From Phialocephala subalpina (taxonomy: Eukaryota > Ascomycota > Leotiomycetes > Helotiales > Mollisiaceae): 64,000 bases of DNA. Positions 23,394 through 34,685 of this stretch are shown here, in pieces. Numbering within the stretch: the stretch's first letter is position 1; every line of letters starts with the position of its first letter. The position numbers and the translations under genes are program-made. The notes beneath the pieces are model-generated. The model was not told the origin of the DNA and searched no databases. It saw nothing but the letters and a program-made list of their open reading frames with translations. The stretch lies in NCBI GenBank assembly GCA_900073065.1, contig FJOG01000037.1, forward strand, positions 133,498 through 197,497, in the 5' to 3' direction.

Positions 23394-24836
23394 TCAATCT
23401 ACTCTTTGCGACTTCAGCATGTCTTCAAATTCCTTCTTCGCAGCCTTCAACAAATTCTCGTCACTCAGAACCTCCAGTCCGGTGACTGCCAACGCCTTCC
23501 CAGCTCTCAATGCCGCAACATGAGCTTCTCTCGTCCTCGCTGCTTCCGCAAATCCTGGGTTATGAGGACCCTCTACGCTCTCAATCTTGAAGCCCAGACT
23601 CAAACTGGGCATCGCATAGCTGATGTTGCCTTGGTCAGTACTTGCTTGCGTCGCGCCTTGGATGAGATCCATCTGCTCCTCCGGAATATCACTTCCGAGC
23701 TTATTCATGACTGCTCTGCACACCTTTCCCATCGCTTTGTTCGGAACATGGTCATCGTAGCCCATGATATGCGTCATCTTGAGCGTGGCTCCTGTTGCTT
23801 CTGCCCCAGCTTCAAAGCACTTGAATACTTTCTTCTTGAGAACTTCCAACCTCTTCTTGCTTGTCGCTCTCACCACGAAAATGCCAGCAGCGTAGGCGTG
23901 GATGATGTTCGGAGCACTTCCGCCATCTGTGATGTGTCCTTGGATGATGTCTCCAGGCATTGTCTGCTGCCTCAATACACTCAACGCATTGTATGCTGTG
24001 ATCAAAGCATCGAGAGCATTGATGCCCTCCCACGGAGCGGCAGCTGCATGTGCTTCCTTTCCAAAGTACTCGATTTTCGTGTTGACGTACGCATTGGTCC
24101 TTGATAGAGCAGTATCATGGACCTTCCCAGGATGCGAGATGAGGTTGATGTCGACTTTATGATCTGAGTAAGCTCCTGCATCGAGAAGCTTAATTTTGCC
24201 TCCACCACCTTCTTCTGCTGGTGTTCCCAAGAGGATGACTTTTCCTCCCAGGTTGAATTTGGTCATGGCGGCACCGGCGGCAAGTGCTGCACCCACAGAG
24301 GCGATGGCGATGAGGTTGTGGCCGCACGAATGGCCAATTCCCGTGAGGGCGTCTGTATGAAGTTGTCAGACCCAGCATCTCCAATGGTGTACTCTCCACA
24401 TACCGTATTCAGCATTGTAGCTGATGACTGGGCCGTTCTTTCCACTGTCGTACACTGCAATGAAGGCAGTTTCAATTCCATACGCGGAAGGTGTGACTGC
24501 CCAGCCCTTGCGCGTCTTCATAAACTTGGTCAATGTTTCGTGTGCGATGAATTCTTTGAAGTTTAATTCTGGGTTGTCGTGGATCTTTAGACTGATTGGT
24601 CGAAGAGTCTCACTGATGGACTCGATATATGTGGACACGAAGTCGAGGTACACATCTTGCCTTGATGCGTTGCTGGTTGAGGCTGTTCATTGTCAGTGAT
24701 ATCAGATGTCTAGAGGCTAGGGCTATAACTCACGTATCCCCAGATCCGCTAACATCTGATTCAAAGCCTCGTTCTTATCTTCATTAGTGGAAACCTCCAC
24801 ATAGTCATCATCCACAATATCGAGGAGTATCTGCAT
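23394..24836 (-). CDS. Peptidase M20 family amidohydrolase (Xaa-Arg dipeptidase-like), three exons
   Basis: Exons 24836-24734, 24682-24404 and 24352-23394 join in frame to 446 residues. The M20 core is complete: ISLKIHDNPELNFKEFIAHE, then the metal-binding GHSCGHNLIAIASVG, then LLGTPAEEGGGGKIKL with the catalytic/metal Glu pair, then the dimerisation-type AHAAAAPWEGINALDALITA, then GHITDGGSAPNIIHAYA and a C-terminal zinc-ligand region, STDQGNISYAMPSLSLGFKI. The closest known layout is the fungal amidohydrolase / peptidase M20 domain-containing protein 2 group, which hydrolyses dipeptides or amino-acid conjugates in the cytosol; I see no signal peptide. The start at 24,836 (MQILLDIVDDDYV) is chosen because it gives the usual short acidic N-tail. 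It is divergent from a Dal5-type permease 580 bp away, which suggests joint uptake and hydrolysis of one substrate. Confidence 0.9.
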
Positions 24837-25416
24837 CACGTGAACTTTCCAATATCGAATGGCTTCTGCTGGGAGCGCAACAATCAGAGAGGATCCAGAA
24901 GTTTTCAGCTCTCCAAATTGATAGCTACAGAAATCGAGTGGTCGAGTGGTTCGTGGAACATTCGAGGTCGGTACCTGTTGCCAAGCCCAAGAGTGGGAGC
25001 GCTCCAGCCTCTTCTCTTGGCCGCCTGCATACCACATCAAACCTCACCAATCACAACCCCCTTCATCAACAATTCCCCGCGGCGCGCAACACGAACAACT
25101 GGGGACATCCAGAAGACTTGCCGCCAAGACATACCGACTCTCTGGAAATGCGTTTCCGAGCCCTTATCTAGGCGGGCTCCGAATCACGTCTTTCACCTCT
25201 TCGCTCTTATCATTGGATCCATGCAACGTTTCTACCAAACAGACGGGAAATACGACAACTTGGGGATGAGGCCCGGGAGATCGGCCGAGCTTCAAGTGGA
25301 GATGCGGAATAAATTTCGATATGAGATCGAGAGTGGGAGTTTATTTTCAACTCCCGCTCCTGCTTTCTTCAGTTTCTAGTCAACCACTACATCAGCTCTC
25401 TGTGTTTGAATTCAAG
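24837..25416. promoter_or_regulatory. Shared divergent promoter region (M20 peptidase / permease)
   Basis: 580 bases separate the two start codons on opposite strands. Open frames here are overlapping shadows. No operator can be named with confidence; co-regulation is inferred from the divergent layout only. Confidence 0.4.
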
Positions 25417-27256
25417 ATGGGTTCCCCAGATGAGATTGCTGCATCGAACACTCCTGAGGTCGCTCCTTCAGTGGACGAGATGATCGCGGTGGTAACTCAG
25501 AACGATGCCGGAGACTTCAGCAAAGGAGAACTGCGCATTGACGATGAGGCTGGTGAGCTCGCTGCTCAGGCACTCGCCAGCGGTCCAGCAGAAGCGGAAA
25601 TCTCGAAGAAAGTTCTGAGGAAGATTGACCTGTATATCTTGCCTTTCTTGTGCATCACATATGGTAAGTCTCCCTTCAAACCCCTCACGACATTGGTTTC
25701 AAGACCTGATGTCTCTGCTAGGTCTCCAATTCCTCGACAAGACCACTTTGGGATACTCTAGTGTCTTCGGAATCATTGCAGACAACCACTTGGTCGGGCA
25801 GGACTACTCATGGACCTCGTCTGTCCCCTCTCAATCCTGGTAGAAACGAGCTAACATCTCTAGCTCAATCTTCTACTTCGGCTACATGTTTGCAGAGTAC
25901 CCAGGCGTAGCCCTCCTTCAACGCTTCCCCATCGCCAAATTCCTCGGAAGTCTGTCTCGCCGATTCTCCATCATTAGTCTGAGTAGCATGCTGACATCCC
26001 CTCCAGTAAACATCATAATCTGGGCCTCAATCCTAATGCTAACAGCAACCTGCTCCTCCTTCGCTGGCCTCGCGACCGTCCGTTTCCTCCTCGGCGTCTT
26101 CGAAGCCACCATCTCTCCCGGTTTCGTCGCCATCACCGGAATTTGGTGGACGCGACAAGAACAAGCTTCTCGCTCCGCGATCTGGATCTCGTTCCTTGGA
26201 TTCTTTGGAACTATCGGTGGTCTTATCACTTTCGGCATTGGACATATTGAAGGCTCTCTCGCCACATGGAAGCTCATTTTCTTGATCCTTGGAGCGTTTA
26301 CTGTGGTCTGGGGTGTATTGTTCATCATCGTTGTGCCTGACAACCCCGCTTCTGCTCGCTGGCTCTCCGAGGATGAGAAAGTTGTGGCTATCCAGAGGGT
26401 TGTGGAAAACAAGACTGGAACAAAAACCAAGACGTTCGTCAAAGAGCAAGTCCTTGAAGCGCTTCTGGATCCTAAGATCTTGCTCCTAGCACTGATCTCA
26501 TTCGTCAACGCCGTCGCATCAGGAGGGCTAAGTTTCGGATCCATCATCATCAAAGGCTTCGGTTTCACTTCCCTCCAAACCACATTGATGAACATGCCAC
26601 TCTCGTTCCTACAAGCTGTCTTCACGCTGCTGGGTGGATATGTACAGACGAAGGTTCCTAATGCAAGGTTGATTGTTGGATCTGTGGCTATGATTCCTCC
26701 GATCATTGGGACTATCCTCATCAATCAGTTGGAGACGAGCAATAAGTGGGGAAGACTTGTTGGAGTTTGGTTGTTGGCGGGGTATCCGACGGGCTTCATG
26801 GTGCTGCTGGGATTGTTGGCTACGAACGTGGCGGGCAGTACGAAGAAGAGCATGGCTAGTGCGATGGTGTTTGTGATGTATTGTGTGGGACAAATTGTTG
26901 GTATGTCGAACTTTGTGAAGCAGGGGAATCCTTCATGCTGACGGTGGAACAGGACCACAGTGCTTCAAAGCTACTCAAGCTCCTTCCTATCACGGCGGCA
27001 TTGTTGCCATGCTAGTTGGATTCATCCTCAACATTGTCTTCAACTTGACGCTGCGATTCTTGTACCAACTTGAGAACAAGAAGCGTGATCGAGCACTCGA
27101 GGGGAAGACTATTGAGGAGATCGAGGCGTTGAGGGAGGAGAGTCGAATTCAAGGTTTCGAGAACGTGACGGACAAGCAGAATGTGAGTACCTCCGCCGAG
27201 TCCTTCCAGTCGTGATCTGACAAGCATCACAGGTATTCTTCCGATATGTGCTATGA
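25417..27256 (+). CDS. Dal5/allantoate-permease-type MFS transporter, six exons
   Basis: Exons 25417-25663, 25722-25818, 25864-25949, 26007-26900, 26953-27182 and 27233-27256 join to 525 residues. Hallmarks of the anion:cation symporter (Dal5/Tna1/Liz1-like) branch: KIDLYILPFLCITYGLQFLD and KTTLGYSSVFG at helix 1; SSIFYFGYMFAEYPGVALLQ at helix 2; RFLLGVFEATISPGFV at helix 4; WWTRQEQASRSAIW; EDEKVVAIQRVVENKTG in the central loop; WGRLVGVWLLAGYPTGFMVL; SMASAMVFVMYCVGQIVGPQ; and the terminal FRYVL. About twelve membrane helices are expected, in the plasma membrane. Yeast Dal5 takes up allantoate, ureidosuccinate and some dipeptides, which would suit the divergent M20 hydrolase. The third intron (25,950-26,006) is 57 bp without a stop, so its retention would add 19 residues in frame. 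Nothing suggests decay. Confidence 0.9.
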
Positions 27257-27344
27257 GTACGCATCTTGGGCCTTTAGCGGCGCATGAATGGCGACAGAGC
27301 AGATACCATAATAGTAATAAGTATTGATAGAGGATCATATTAGC

Positions 27345-27720
27345 TACCCGGCCAAACTTCGACGCTACGTTCCCCGCACCAGACTTCAGTATACCATTTC
27401 TGTTCTTCTTTCGGGTCGTTTGGGATTCCCATCTTCCTCCAACCATTGTATATGTCCTCAAAGAAGATTGTATCGCCCGACTTGGTCCCTCATTGTTCCG
27501 GCTTTGGCAGAAAATTGCTGGACTCAAATTTCGTCCGCCCCTGCTCCTGATCCTTACCTTCCAAATCCAGGACCCCATCGACTGCTCGATCATGCAAGCG
27601 CATGGTGACCTCGTCCCCAAACTTCAAGGCAACTTCCTCCAACAGCAGTCCCTTCGTCTCAAGACAGTAGAACGCGACCACGAAGATGTTCAAGTTACAT
27701 ATCTGTATATCTGCACATAC
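27345..27720 (-). pseudogene. C-terminal fragment of a sugar-porter MFS gene plus an unassigned exon-like piece
   Basis: On the minus strand, 27,705-27,490 reads NLNIFVVAFYCLETKGLLLE, EVALKFGDEV and an Asp/Glu/Lys-rich tail. This is the PETKG...LEE...FGDE signature at the end of fungal sugar transporters. None of the preceding eleven helices is present. Further downstream (27,490-27,345) another open piece with FFEDIYNGWRKMGIPNDPKE does not belong to the family and I do not recognise it. The fragment lies between the permease and the HET gene. Confidence 0.65.
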
Positions 27721-27787
27721 GGAAGCTTTCAGTAGGCTTTGGTCGGAAAAGGATGCTTCAATTCCTCCTCTCGATTACAGGACTAAA

Positions 27788-29735
27788 TTAGACTAATGTG
27801 ATGATTCGACGTTCTTGTGAAGGAAACCACTCAAGCCCACAGTCAGCTATTCCTAGGCGTTCGTAAGCAGCAGAGCTCCCTAGAAGGAACTTCAAGATAA
27901 GACAGTTATATCGCGCGAAATTTCCAGGACTGATCCCTACTTGCAGAGCAATAATTTGTGACCCTTTCAATTCCTCCAAACAAAATTCGAAGGGGTTCGT
28001 ATCGGAAAGAAAATCGAAGTATTCGTCGACTCCGGATCGTCGAACGGCGTATGTGATCGCCATTTCTGGTACAGAGTGCAAAACGATCTCTACATACTCC
28101 GCTTTCCCAGAGAGCATAATGGACGCTCCCTTACAAGCACCATAAGCATCCTTGTCAGACAGGATATATGTGAAGCCCAATAACTCCACAGTGGTGATTG
28201 GACCTCTTCCCCAGGTGCTAACACGGCCTTCAATAGACAGCCATGACCACATAGGGATAGAACTAGGTTTTTTCCTCTCGTGAGTAGCCTTCGATGATTC
28301 TGGATGAAGTTTGGCATCTGTGTATTTAGACCACCATAACAGATTTCGCGGCAGCGTATACTCCCAAATGCCTGCGAGGCATCGACCAAGTGTTTCCGGC
28401 ATGTCAATTAGCTTGGCGACTGATGAAAGAGCTGGTAATCTGTCGCTGTGTACTTTATGCTGCTGGCACTAAATTGTGCGCATATGCTGTGCCAGAAATT
28501 CAATCTATCCAAGTTGCTGCTCCACTTCGTGACTTCGTGACTTCGTGATATTTCGTCTTTAAAGACCTTCCAGCTCCAAACTCGGGCCAGATGGTAAGGA
28601 GATTTTGTAAATCTCCACATTCGCATATGGCACAAGATCGGCATTCCCACACCAATTCTGATGGGGTAAAATGGACGACCCTCCTCGCGAGCAATCGCTC
28701 TTGAAATGCCCAAGCTCGGTCAAATAATGGAAGTTCTGGTGCAGCCCAGAACTGCTCTCCGGCCTTCCACACGTCGTGATTTACTTTAGTTCTTACGACG
28801 GCCTTAATAAGGTGTCCAGCTTTAGTATGGAATTTAACGCGATGGAAATTAGGTCGGTCCCTGTAAAGGCCATAACTACCATTCGCAGCGAGAGAAGCAG
28901 CAATGACAATGTATACTGCTCCATAGATGGCTCCCATTTTTGGACATTCGGCGCTCCACTCATCTCTGTCATCTTGAACGATACAGAGAGAATCGATCCA
29001 AATATACCTCAATCCGAGTTTTGCAGTAAGATTCACTGCATCCCGGAAAGTTTCGGTCAAGCTTGATAGCGGAATGCCAGCGGTTTTGTGTTCTTCCAGA
29101 GACGGCGATAGTGTTTTCAGGACACAGGACTCTCCCCAGCAGTGGCTGAGGGCTGTGTAAGCATGCTCCTTTTCAGAGTTATCAATAAGCGTAACTTTGG
29201 GAAACCCGCCACCCTCAATTCTGAGAAGTCGTTTCGGTCTGCATTCTCGAGGCTGTACTAAGAGTTCACATTCGCTGTGACTGCTATCACAGGAATGGAG
29301 CCAAGTCTTGATAATATGGAGACAGTCCTCACCATCGGCACTGGTGACAGGGAGATTGATAACGTCAAATTCAGACCAGGGCATATCGTTAGCATTCTAC
29401 TTACGGCAGAGTTAGTATATGATAGTCTAATGGATGTTAAATCTGACCTCTGCTGCAATTTGAATCTCCAGCTGTCCTGGTTCGCTGTTCTGGCATTGCC
29501 ACTGAATAGAGACCCGAAATAACCTGTCGGTTGTTGCAATAATTGACCGAGAAAGGACAATAGTAACTCTTTCAGCCTCGGCACGACTGAGATGTGACCA
29601 ATGCCGTTGGTATGGACTCACGCACTCGGCGAGGAGTCTGCATCGAGCACAATTATTTAGTGCAGCCACGCGGAGCTTCCCAAGTGTGGTCGAAAGGCTG
29701 ATACAGTTAGGTGCCCAGTCTAGCAGATGCGGCAT
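27788..29735 (-). pseudogene. HET-domain protein gene, probably frameshifted
   Basis: Exon 1 (29735-29448) gives a short Cys-containing N-region, CARCRLLAEC...RVSIQW; an intron with a CTAAC branch signal leads to exon 2 at 29,396. The HET domain is well kept: YTALSHCWG, AGIPLSSLTETFRDAVNLTA, LRYIWIDSLCIVQDDRDEW, GAIYGAVYIVIAASLA, LFDRAWAFQERLLARRVVHF and ELVWECRSCAICE. The C-terminal region (SDRLPALSSVAKLIDM, YTLPRNLLWWSKYTD, WSWLSIEGRVSTW) lies in another frame. Between them, FWHSICAQFSASSIKY, which fits the family, sits in a third frame, implying two indels near 28,505 and 28,460. A 67 bp intron with donor GTCACG (28,565) and acceptor ATTTAG would rescue the frame but delete that conserved segment. 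HET proteins trigger cell death in incompatibility reactions. I favour recent decay. Confidence 0.75.
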
Positions 29736-29922
29736 TCTGGCTCCTGAGAGGAACGAAGTCGTTTCAAATCCATGAATCTACTGTTAATCGGCGTTGGGGA
29801 GATCAGTGTTTAACATGCAGCTTGATCGGTGAGGTTTGAAAAGCATCCTGCCGACAAAAATGATTCCTAGCCTTACCAAGCGAAGTTGATACATGATGCC
29901 ACAGAGGTGTGGCGTGTGCCTA

Positions 29923-30036
29923 CGAAGGCGCGGTTTTAAAGTAATGAGCCATGGTCCGAGCTTCCCTCTCCCAAATACTTGATTTTTGGCGGTGGAAATC
30001 ACGTGCATGGCTCATTACTTTAAAACCGCGCCTTCG
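29923..30036. mobile_element. 114 bp TA-flanked inverted-repeat element (MITE-like)
   Basis: A perfect 31 bp inverted repeat (starts CGAAGGCGCGGTTTTAAAGT) surrounds a 52-base centre. Both ends are flanked by TA (29,921-29,922 and 30,037-30,038), the target-site duplication of Tc1/mariner-type transposons. There is no coding capacity. It lies between the HET gene start and the kinase remnant. A hairpin formed by some other process cannot be excluded. Confidence 0.75.
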
Positions 30037-30119
30037 TACAGGGTTTGAGATAGCTAGCTATAATTATGCTAGTGCAGCCAGCAGCGCCTTGGTAATGTGG
30101 CTAAGTTTAAATTCCAGAA

Positions 30120-30641
30120 ATGTTTAAAAGGGCGGAAGCCGATTTCCCTTACTATACACTAGCAACTTGGGAAGACTCCGGAAAGAAATACTTCATTCGT
30201 CGTCGCAAAACCCCGATTACCACCAGAACCCCGCCCGACGGTGACTACGATACTGGCAGTTTTTATGAAAGGGGTTAAACAGTTGGTCATTGGGAACTTA
30301 GTCCTAATGTATTCATCCAAGCCAAGGCCTGGGCTCCAGGGTTAACTCTAGAAATGGAAACTATCACCTGGGACCGGCAGAGTTTTCCTGAAATTCCTGT
30401 TACGAAAGCCATTTATGGCTGGGCAGATCTAGCTTGGGAGCACTCCTTCTTAAAATCATACCGTGCCAAGGGAGAGACGCTTAAAACCACTTGGCCGCGC
30501 CTTTCAACCTCTGAAAAGGTTGATATCGCCGCTGAAGTCACCGTTGTCATTAAGAAAATGGCTGCAGTAACTTCGGAGACCTTCCGTGGGATAGGGGAAG
30601 GACTTTACTGGGTGCGCCCCGAGCCTATCCGCAGTATATAA
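30120..30641 (+). pseudogene. APH-family (phosphotransferase-like) gene remnant, C-terminally truncated
   Basis: One open frame from ATG 30,120 to 30,641 with a single internal stop, TAA at 30,276-30,278. It reads MFKRAEADFPYYTLATWEDS, IRRRKTPITTR, then after the stop VGHWELSPNVFIQAKAWAPG, LEMETITWDRQSFPEIPVTK, IYGWADLAWEHSFLKSYRAK and LSTSEKVDIAAEVTVVIKK. This is the N-lobe and hinge of fungal APH-type kinases (the usual pattern is VFIKAKAW... PIPEVI..W.D...RSFL..). The catalytic HGD/D loop should follow, but the frame ends 15 bases before a 0.9 kb AT block. The stop fits a CAA to TAA change of the RIP type. Confidence 0.8.
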
Positions 30642-30654
30642 CGGCAGATATTAG

Positions 30655-31590
30655 TTGCGGACGTGGTCAAGGCAAAATATATAATATTAATATCAAATTT
30701 ACTTCTTAGTTAAATGGAAATATCTCTTTAATATAATGGTTTTACCGGTATATCCGAATTAAATTAAACCGTCTAATGAAATAATATATAATTAATAATA
30801 TAATTTTATATTAATTTATATTAATTTATATTAATTTCTTTATTATATTATTATTAATTACGAGTTTTTAATTAATATACTTTAAGAATATTAATTTAAT
30901 TAGAAATATTTTATTTATATTTTTTTTCTTTTTCCTTATTTTATATTATATAAATAAATTTTTTAAATCGAAAAAAAATAATTAATTTATAATTAGTTTA
31001 TTATATTATATAAAATTTTCAATTGGAAAACTTAATAATTTTATTATTTTAAAAGATTATAAATAAATTAAATAGAAATTATTATATTTTTTAAATTTTA
31101 AAAAATTCTTTGAAACTTTTTATAAATTCGATATATAATTTCTATTTATTAAAATCAAATTAGAAATTATATTATATAATTCTATTATATTTATTTTAAT
31201 TTCGAATTTTTAATTTAATTAATTAATTTTTATAATTAGAATATATCGAATTTATTTAATTATAAAATTATAATTCGATTTTAAATTAATTTTTAAAAGT
31301 ATTTAATAATTTTAATAAAATTCCAAAAAATAAAAAAAATAAATTTAATATTTTGAAATAAATTAAAATATTTTATTGATTTATTTAGTAAAATTCAAAT
31401 ATTATTTATTTAAAATTAATCAAATAATAATAAGATTTTTATTTTTCGAAATAATTTACTTTTTATATTAAAAAGTAAATTTTTATAATAATTCTTTTCA
31501 TTTTTAATATATTTTAAGAAAATTTCCTCTTATCTAATACATATATCGTTAGATGGTATTCTATTCTTCTGTATAATATTATCGAATAAT
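30655..31590. repeat. AT-rich block, probable RIP-degraded repeat
   Basis: About 930 bases of almost only A and T, with sharp edges. The left edge cuts the APH-like gene; the right edge lies at the stop codon of the intact membrane-protein gene on the minus strand, which therefore has a very AT-rich 3' region. Confidence 0.7.
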
Positions 31591-31595
31591 TCAAT

Positions 31596-33893
31596 TCAGT
31601 AATCATATTCATCGATATCACTTCTCCTACAACCAAGAAGAAATCCAACCCAGGCGAAAAAGCACACTCCAAAAGAAAAGATCACACCGCCGACCCAGGA
31701 AGCTTTTGCTACTGCTTGAAACGATTCATTCGTTGCAAACAGCACTACCCAGCCACGATTGCCCATTACGTCGGCGTTTGTGTCGCACCAGCATTGCGAG
31801 TAAACACCCGTGTACTCAAAGATGGCAGATATGACAACCCAACAAGCATTCGCAGCTGCAATACATTTGCCCGCAGCTCTTGTTGTTACAGTCAAGATCA
31901 CCAATGTAGAATGCCATCGCGTACGTCGATATTTAGAAAGATTGATGATGGGTTCAGAATTTTGGTCAGATTGGTCCGTCAGCAGCATCTCTTGGGATTC
32001 AGGGGGCTCTTCGGGGTCGTTGTTCTCTTTCCTGTGAACAGATTCACGTCGACCCGTGTAAATGTCCTGATATCTCAGATTCACTGCATGAGATAACAGA
32101 AATGACCAGGTGATGAGAGCCCAGGAAATGGTCGCACCAACACCGTATAACAGATAACCCCCCGATCGACATCCTAAACCAACCGTAGGCGTCAGATACG
32201 CCATCATAATCGCCGGTCCTGTCTATTTTTACCATCAGTTTCGTGTAATTACAAGAAAGAAATCGATTTCACCTACGGTTCCCCACTGAACAAATATTGC
32301 CGCGCCTGCAGCTATCAAAATGTGGTACCAAACTGTGGGATCAGTTTTCCGCCACGGAGTATAGGCTTGGAGAAGCCTTTTATCCAAGCTACACGATTCG
32401 GCGACTTCAAAGATATTTCCCTTCCGACTCTTGCCTGCCGCCAAGCTTGAAATGTGTGCCTGGAAAGCCTTCGTAATGGCCGAAGAGAATTCCCGAAAGG
32501 TGAACAATCTCGCATAGTTGAATATTGGGCCCTCAACAGCTTCATCGCCCTCAATACTGAACCCAAGCCAAGATGGAACCTCTAACTCTTTGTACTCTTC
32601 TTTTGGAAAGTCTCCGAGGGGCCGTTCCAGAGTTATCGGCATGACCGTACTATCGCTGGCGTGCTTTTTGTCGTCACTGGCGCTAGGCGTCTCGTTTATG
32701 CTGCTTTCATCAAGTGCCACGCCAATAATTTCTTCCCCTCCATCCCCGTTCAATCCACTGTGCATTTCGCTTTTTTTAACTGTGCCGCTTACAGTCTCTG
32801 TTGGAATGGTAGATGTGGATCTTAAAACAGTCTGCAGTTCAAGTAAACGTGGCCGAGGAATAAGGCCGGAGCGAGAACATATGCCACGCTGCATCTCGCT
32901 CGCTTTAACTTCGCCACTCTCATTAATACGGAAAGCGGGATTAGTCTCATCATTGAGAGCCTCGGTGATAGAGTGAGGGCGATCTTGAGTACCACACATA
33001 ATCCAGCCCCAGATAACAGGAATCATCCAGATCCAGAGGCCACCACCGGCAGTGAGTTCGATATTTGCTCCTTCGGATATGCCTAAAGGAGAGGAACTCA
33101 GGATGATTGCGATTGTGAATGTATACGCGATAAGGGCCATGCCAATCTGAGCAACTAGAGAGAAGGTGTAGCCTCGCCTACTGTTCTGTAGATCTTTCTT
33201 GACTCTCTTCCACCATGCCTCATTCTGTTCCAAGGTGATGAGACTACTGAGCCATCCGCCCACCTGGGAAGTTCGCATAGGTACCTGTTGAGATTCTTGG
33301 AGAAGATATTGTGCAGCTTGGAGCCGCTCGCCAATTTTCTGACGGAGGTCTTTATCCCTCAAGTCGCCAAGCTCCTCCCGAAGCGTTTCGAATTTCCGCC
33401 GAACCCAGTTGCGGTTGAGGATTGTGATCGTTAACGAGTATGTGATCAAGGCTGGGCTTCCTACAGCCATATATAGACTCATCAGGTTCCCCTTGGAGCT
33501 CCTAGCTTGGAAGGGCAGTTGTGCAGTCAAAGATAGCCAAGGGAGAAGCCAACTCGTGAAATCGTTAGCGAAATTGTTGAAGTTGAAGACCTGTTTAATA
33601 ATGTTAGATAGTCTAAGATCTTAGTCCAAGTGTGCTCCACCGTGCTGCAGCTCCGGAATTTCTTACAGGAGTTGGTCGCAGAAGAGTAAAAATAGGAAGT
33701 TTACCTGATAAATTTTATCTTTCCCACAATATTGGTAACAAGTAGGCTGGTCGATGCCCCAAGTGTAATTAGTGAACTCTGACATTGGTTGTCCATACTG
33801 GTTAACAAGACCTGTGGTAACATTGCTATTGATGATGTTTGTAGCACAAGCGTCTGCCCAAGCGGAAACGGGTGTCGCCAACAGACTTGCCAT
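31596..33893 (-). CDS. Large fungal multi-pass membrane protein of unknown function, three exons
   Basis: Exons 33893-33705, 33590-32277 and 32222-31596 join to 709 residues. It begins with a short hydrophobic leader, MASLLATPVSAWADAC, and a Cys-rich extracellular segment, NYTWGIDQPTCYQYCGK. Next come membrane segments FTSWLLPWLSLTAQLPF and LYMAVGSPALITYSLTITIL, a cytosolic stretch, further helices (YTFSLVAQIGMALIAYTFTI, AGGGLWIWMIPVIWGWIMCG), a long disordered loop, and a C-terminal set with WYHILIAAGAAIFVQWG, YLTPTVGLGCRSGGYLLYG, RTRWHSTLVILTVTTRAAGK and VIFSFGVCFFAWVGFLLGC. This matches a known but uncharacterised fungal membrane family. An alternative is that a short first exon upstream of 33,893 extends the leader. 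It appears intact despite the AT block that touches its stop codon. Confidence 0.8.
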
Positions 33894-34221
33894 GGTTAGG
33901 CTCAATTCTGGAGAACAAATGATGGATCAAAGGTGCCTCACCATACGCTGCCGCTGCAGTGCGTTTGGGCCAACTTATAAATATGAATGGCTGGTGGGGC
34001 ATGAATTGCGACATCAGGCTGTGTTGCGTTCAAATCGACGCATTGGGAATTGTGGCGTTCAAGCTGAAGTTAACGTGCAGTAAAATGCCTTTTTATGGGC
34101 AGGCATCAGTCCGATCGCACTTTTCTGCCTGCTTGTCTGCTTTGTAATATTTATGCTTCTAGGAATGACGTAGTCCTGGAAAAAAGTAATCGGGCTGCCG
34201 AGGAGCAAGAGAGCAGAAATA

Positions 34222-34685
34222 CGGAGACCGCGGCATAAAGTGGCTGGACTACAGGGCATATTTCATCGTGTCCGCTGTAAATATGCCCTAAGACGAGATC
34301 TTCTGGTCCGAAAGCGCTGAAAATGCAGTCTTGATACGCTGTAACACGCTGATGGCATACTAGGACTGGTTGACAAGGGGTGCCACACCTTCTACTGAGA
34401 CTTTTAGGGTTCTTTAGTGTAAGGCACACTGCTGGCATGGCAACGACAACCCTGTAAGGAGAGCTTATAGGGCGGCCAAGCGATGTGCACCCTGTAATTA
34501 CAAGCATGAGCTTCGGGTTGGTGTAGCACCCCTTGTAAAGATCCTGCGTATGGTTATAGGCTATCAGGCTGGGAATTCAGGGCATTCCAGCGTATGGTCT
34601 CTCAGATTCTGAGGATTACAGTGAATTTACAGTGGACACGATGAAATATGCCCTGTAGTCCAGCCACTTTATGCCGCGATCTCCG
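34222..34685. mobile_element. 464 bp TA-flanked inverted-repeat element (MITE-like)
   Basis: 61 bp terminal inverted repeats (34,222-34,282 and 34,625-34,685) differ at only two positions, one C/T and one G/A, both transitions. They begin CGGAGA(C/T)CGCGGCATAAAG. TA flanks both ends (34,220-34,221 and 34,686-34,687). The 342-base centre has no transposase frame. The element lies about 330 bases upstream of the start codon of the 709-residue membrane-protein gene, within reach of its promoter. Confidence 0.85.

Noticed and set aside
25918..26724. 268-codon minus-strand frame inside the permease
   Set aside because: Antisense shadow of the main permease exon; the plus-strand frame has the full transporter pattern and splice sites.
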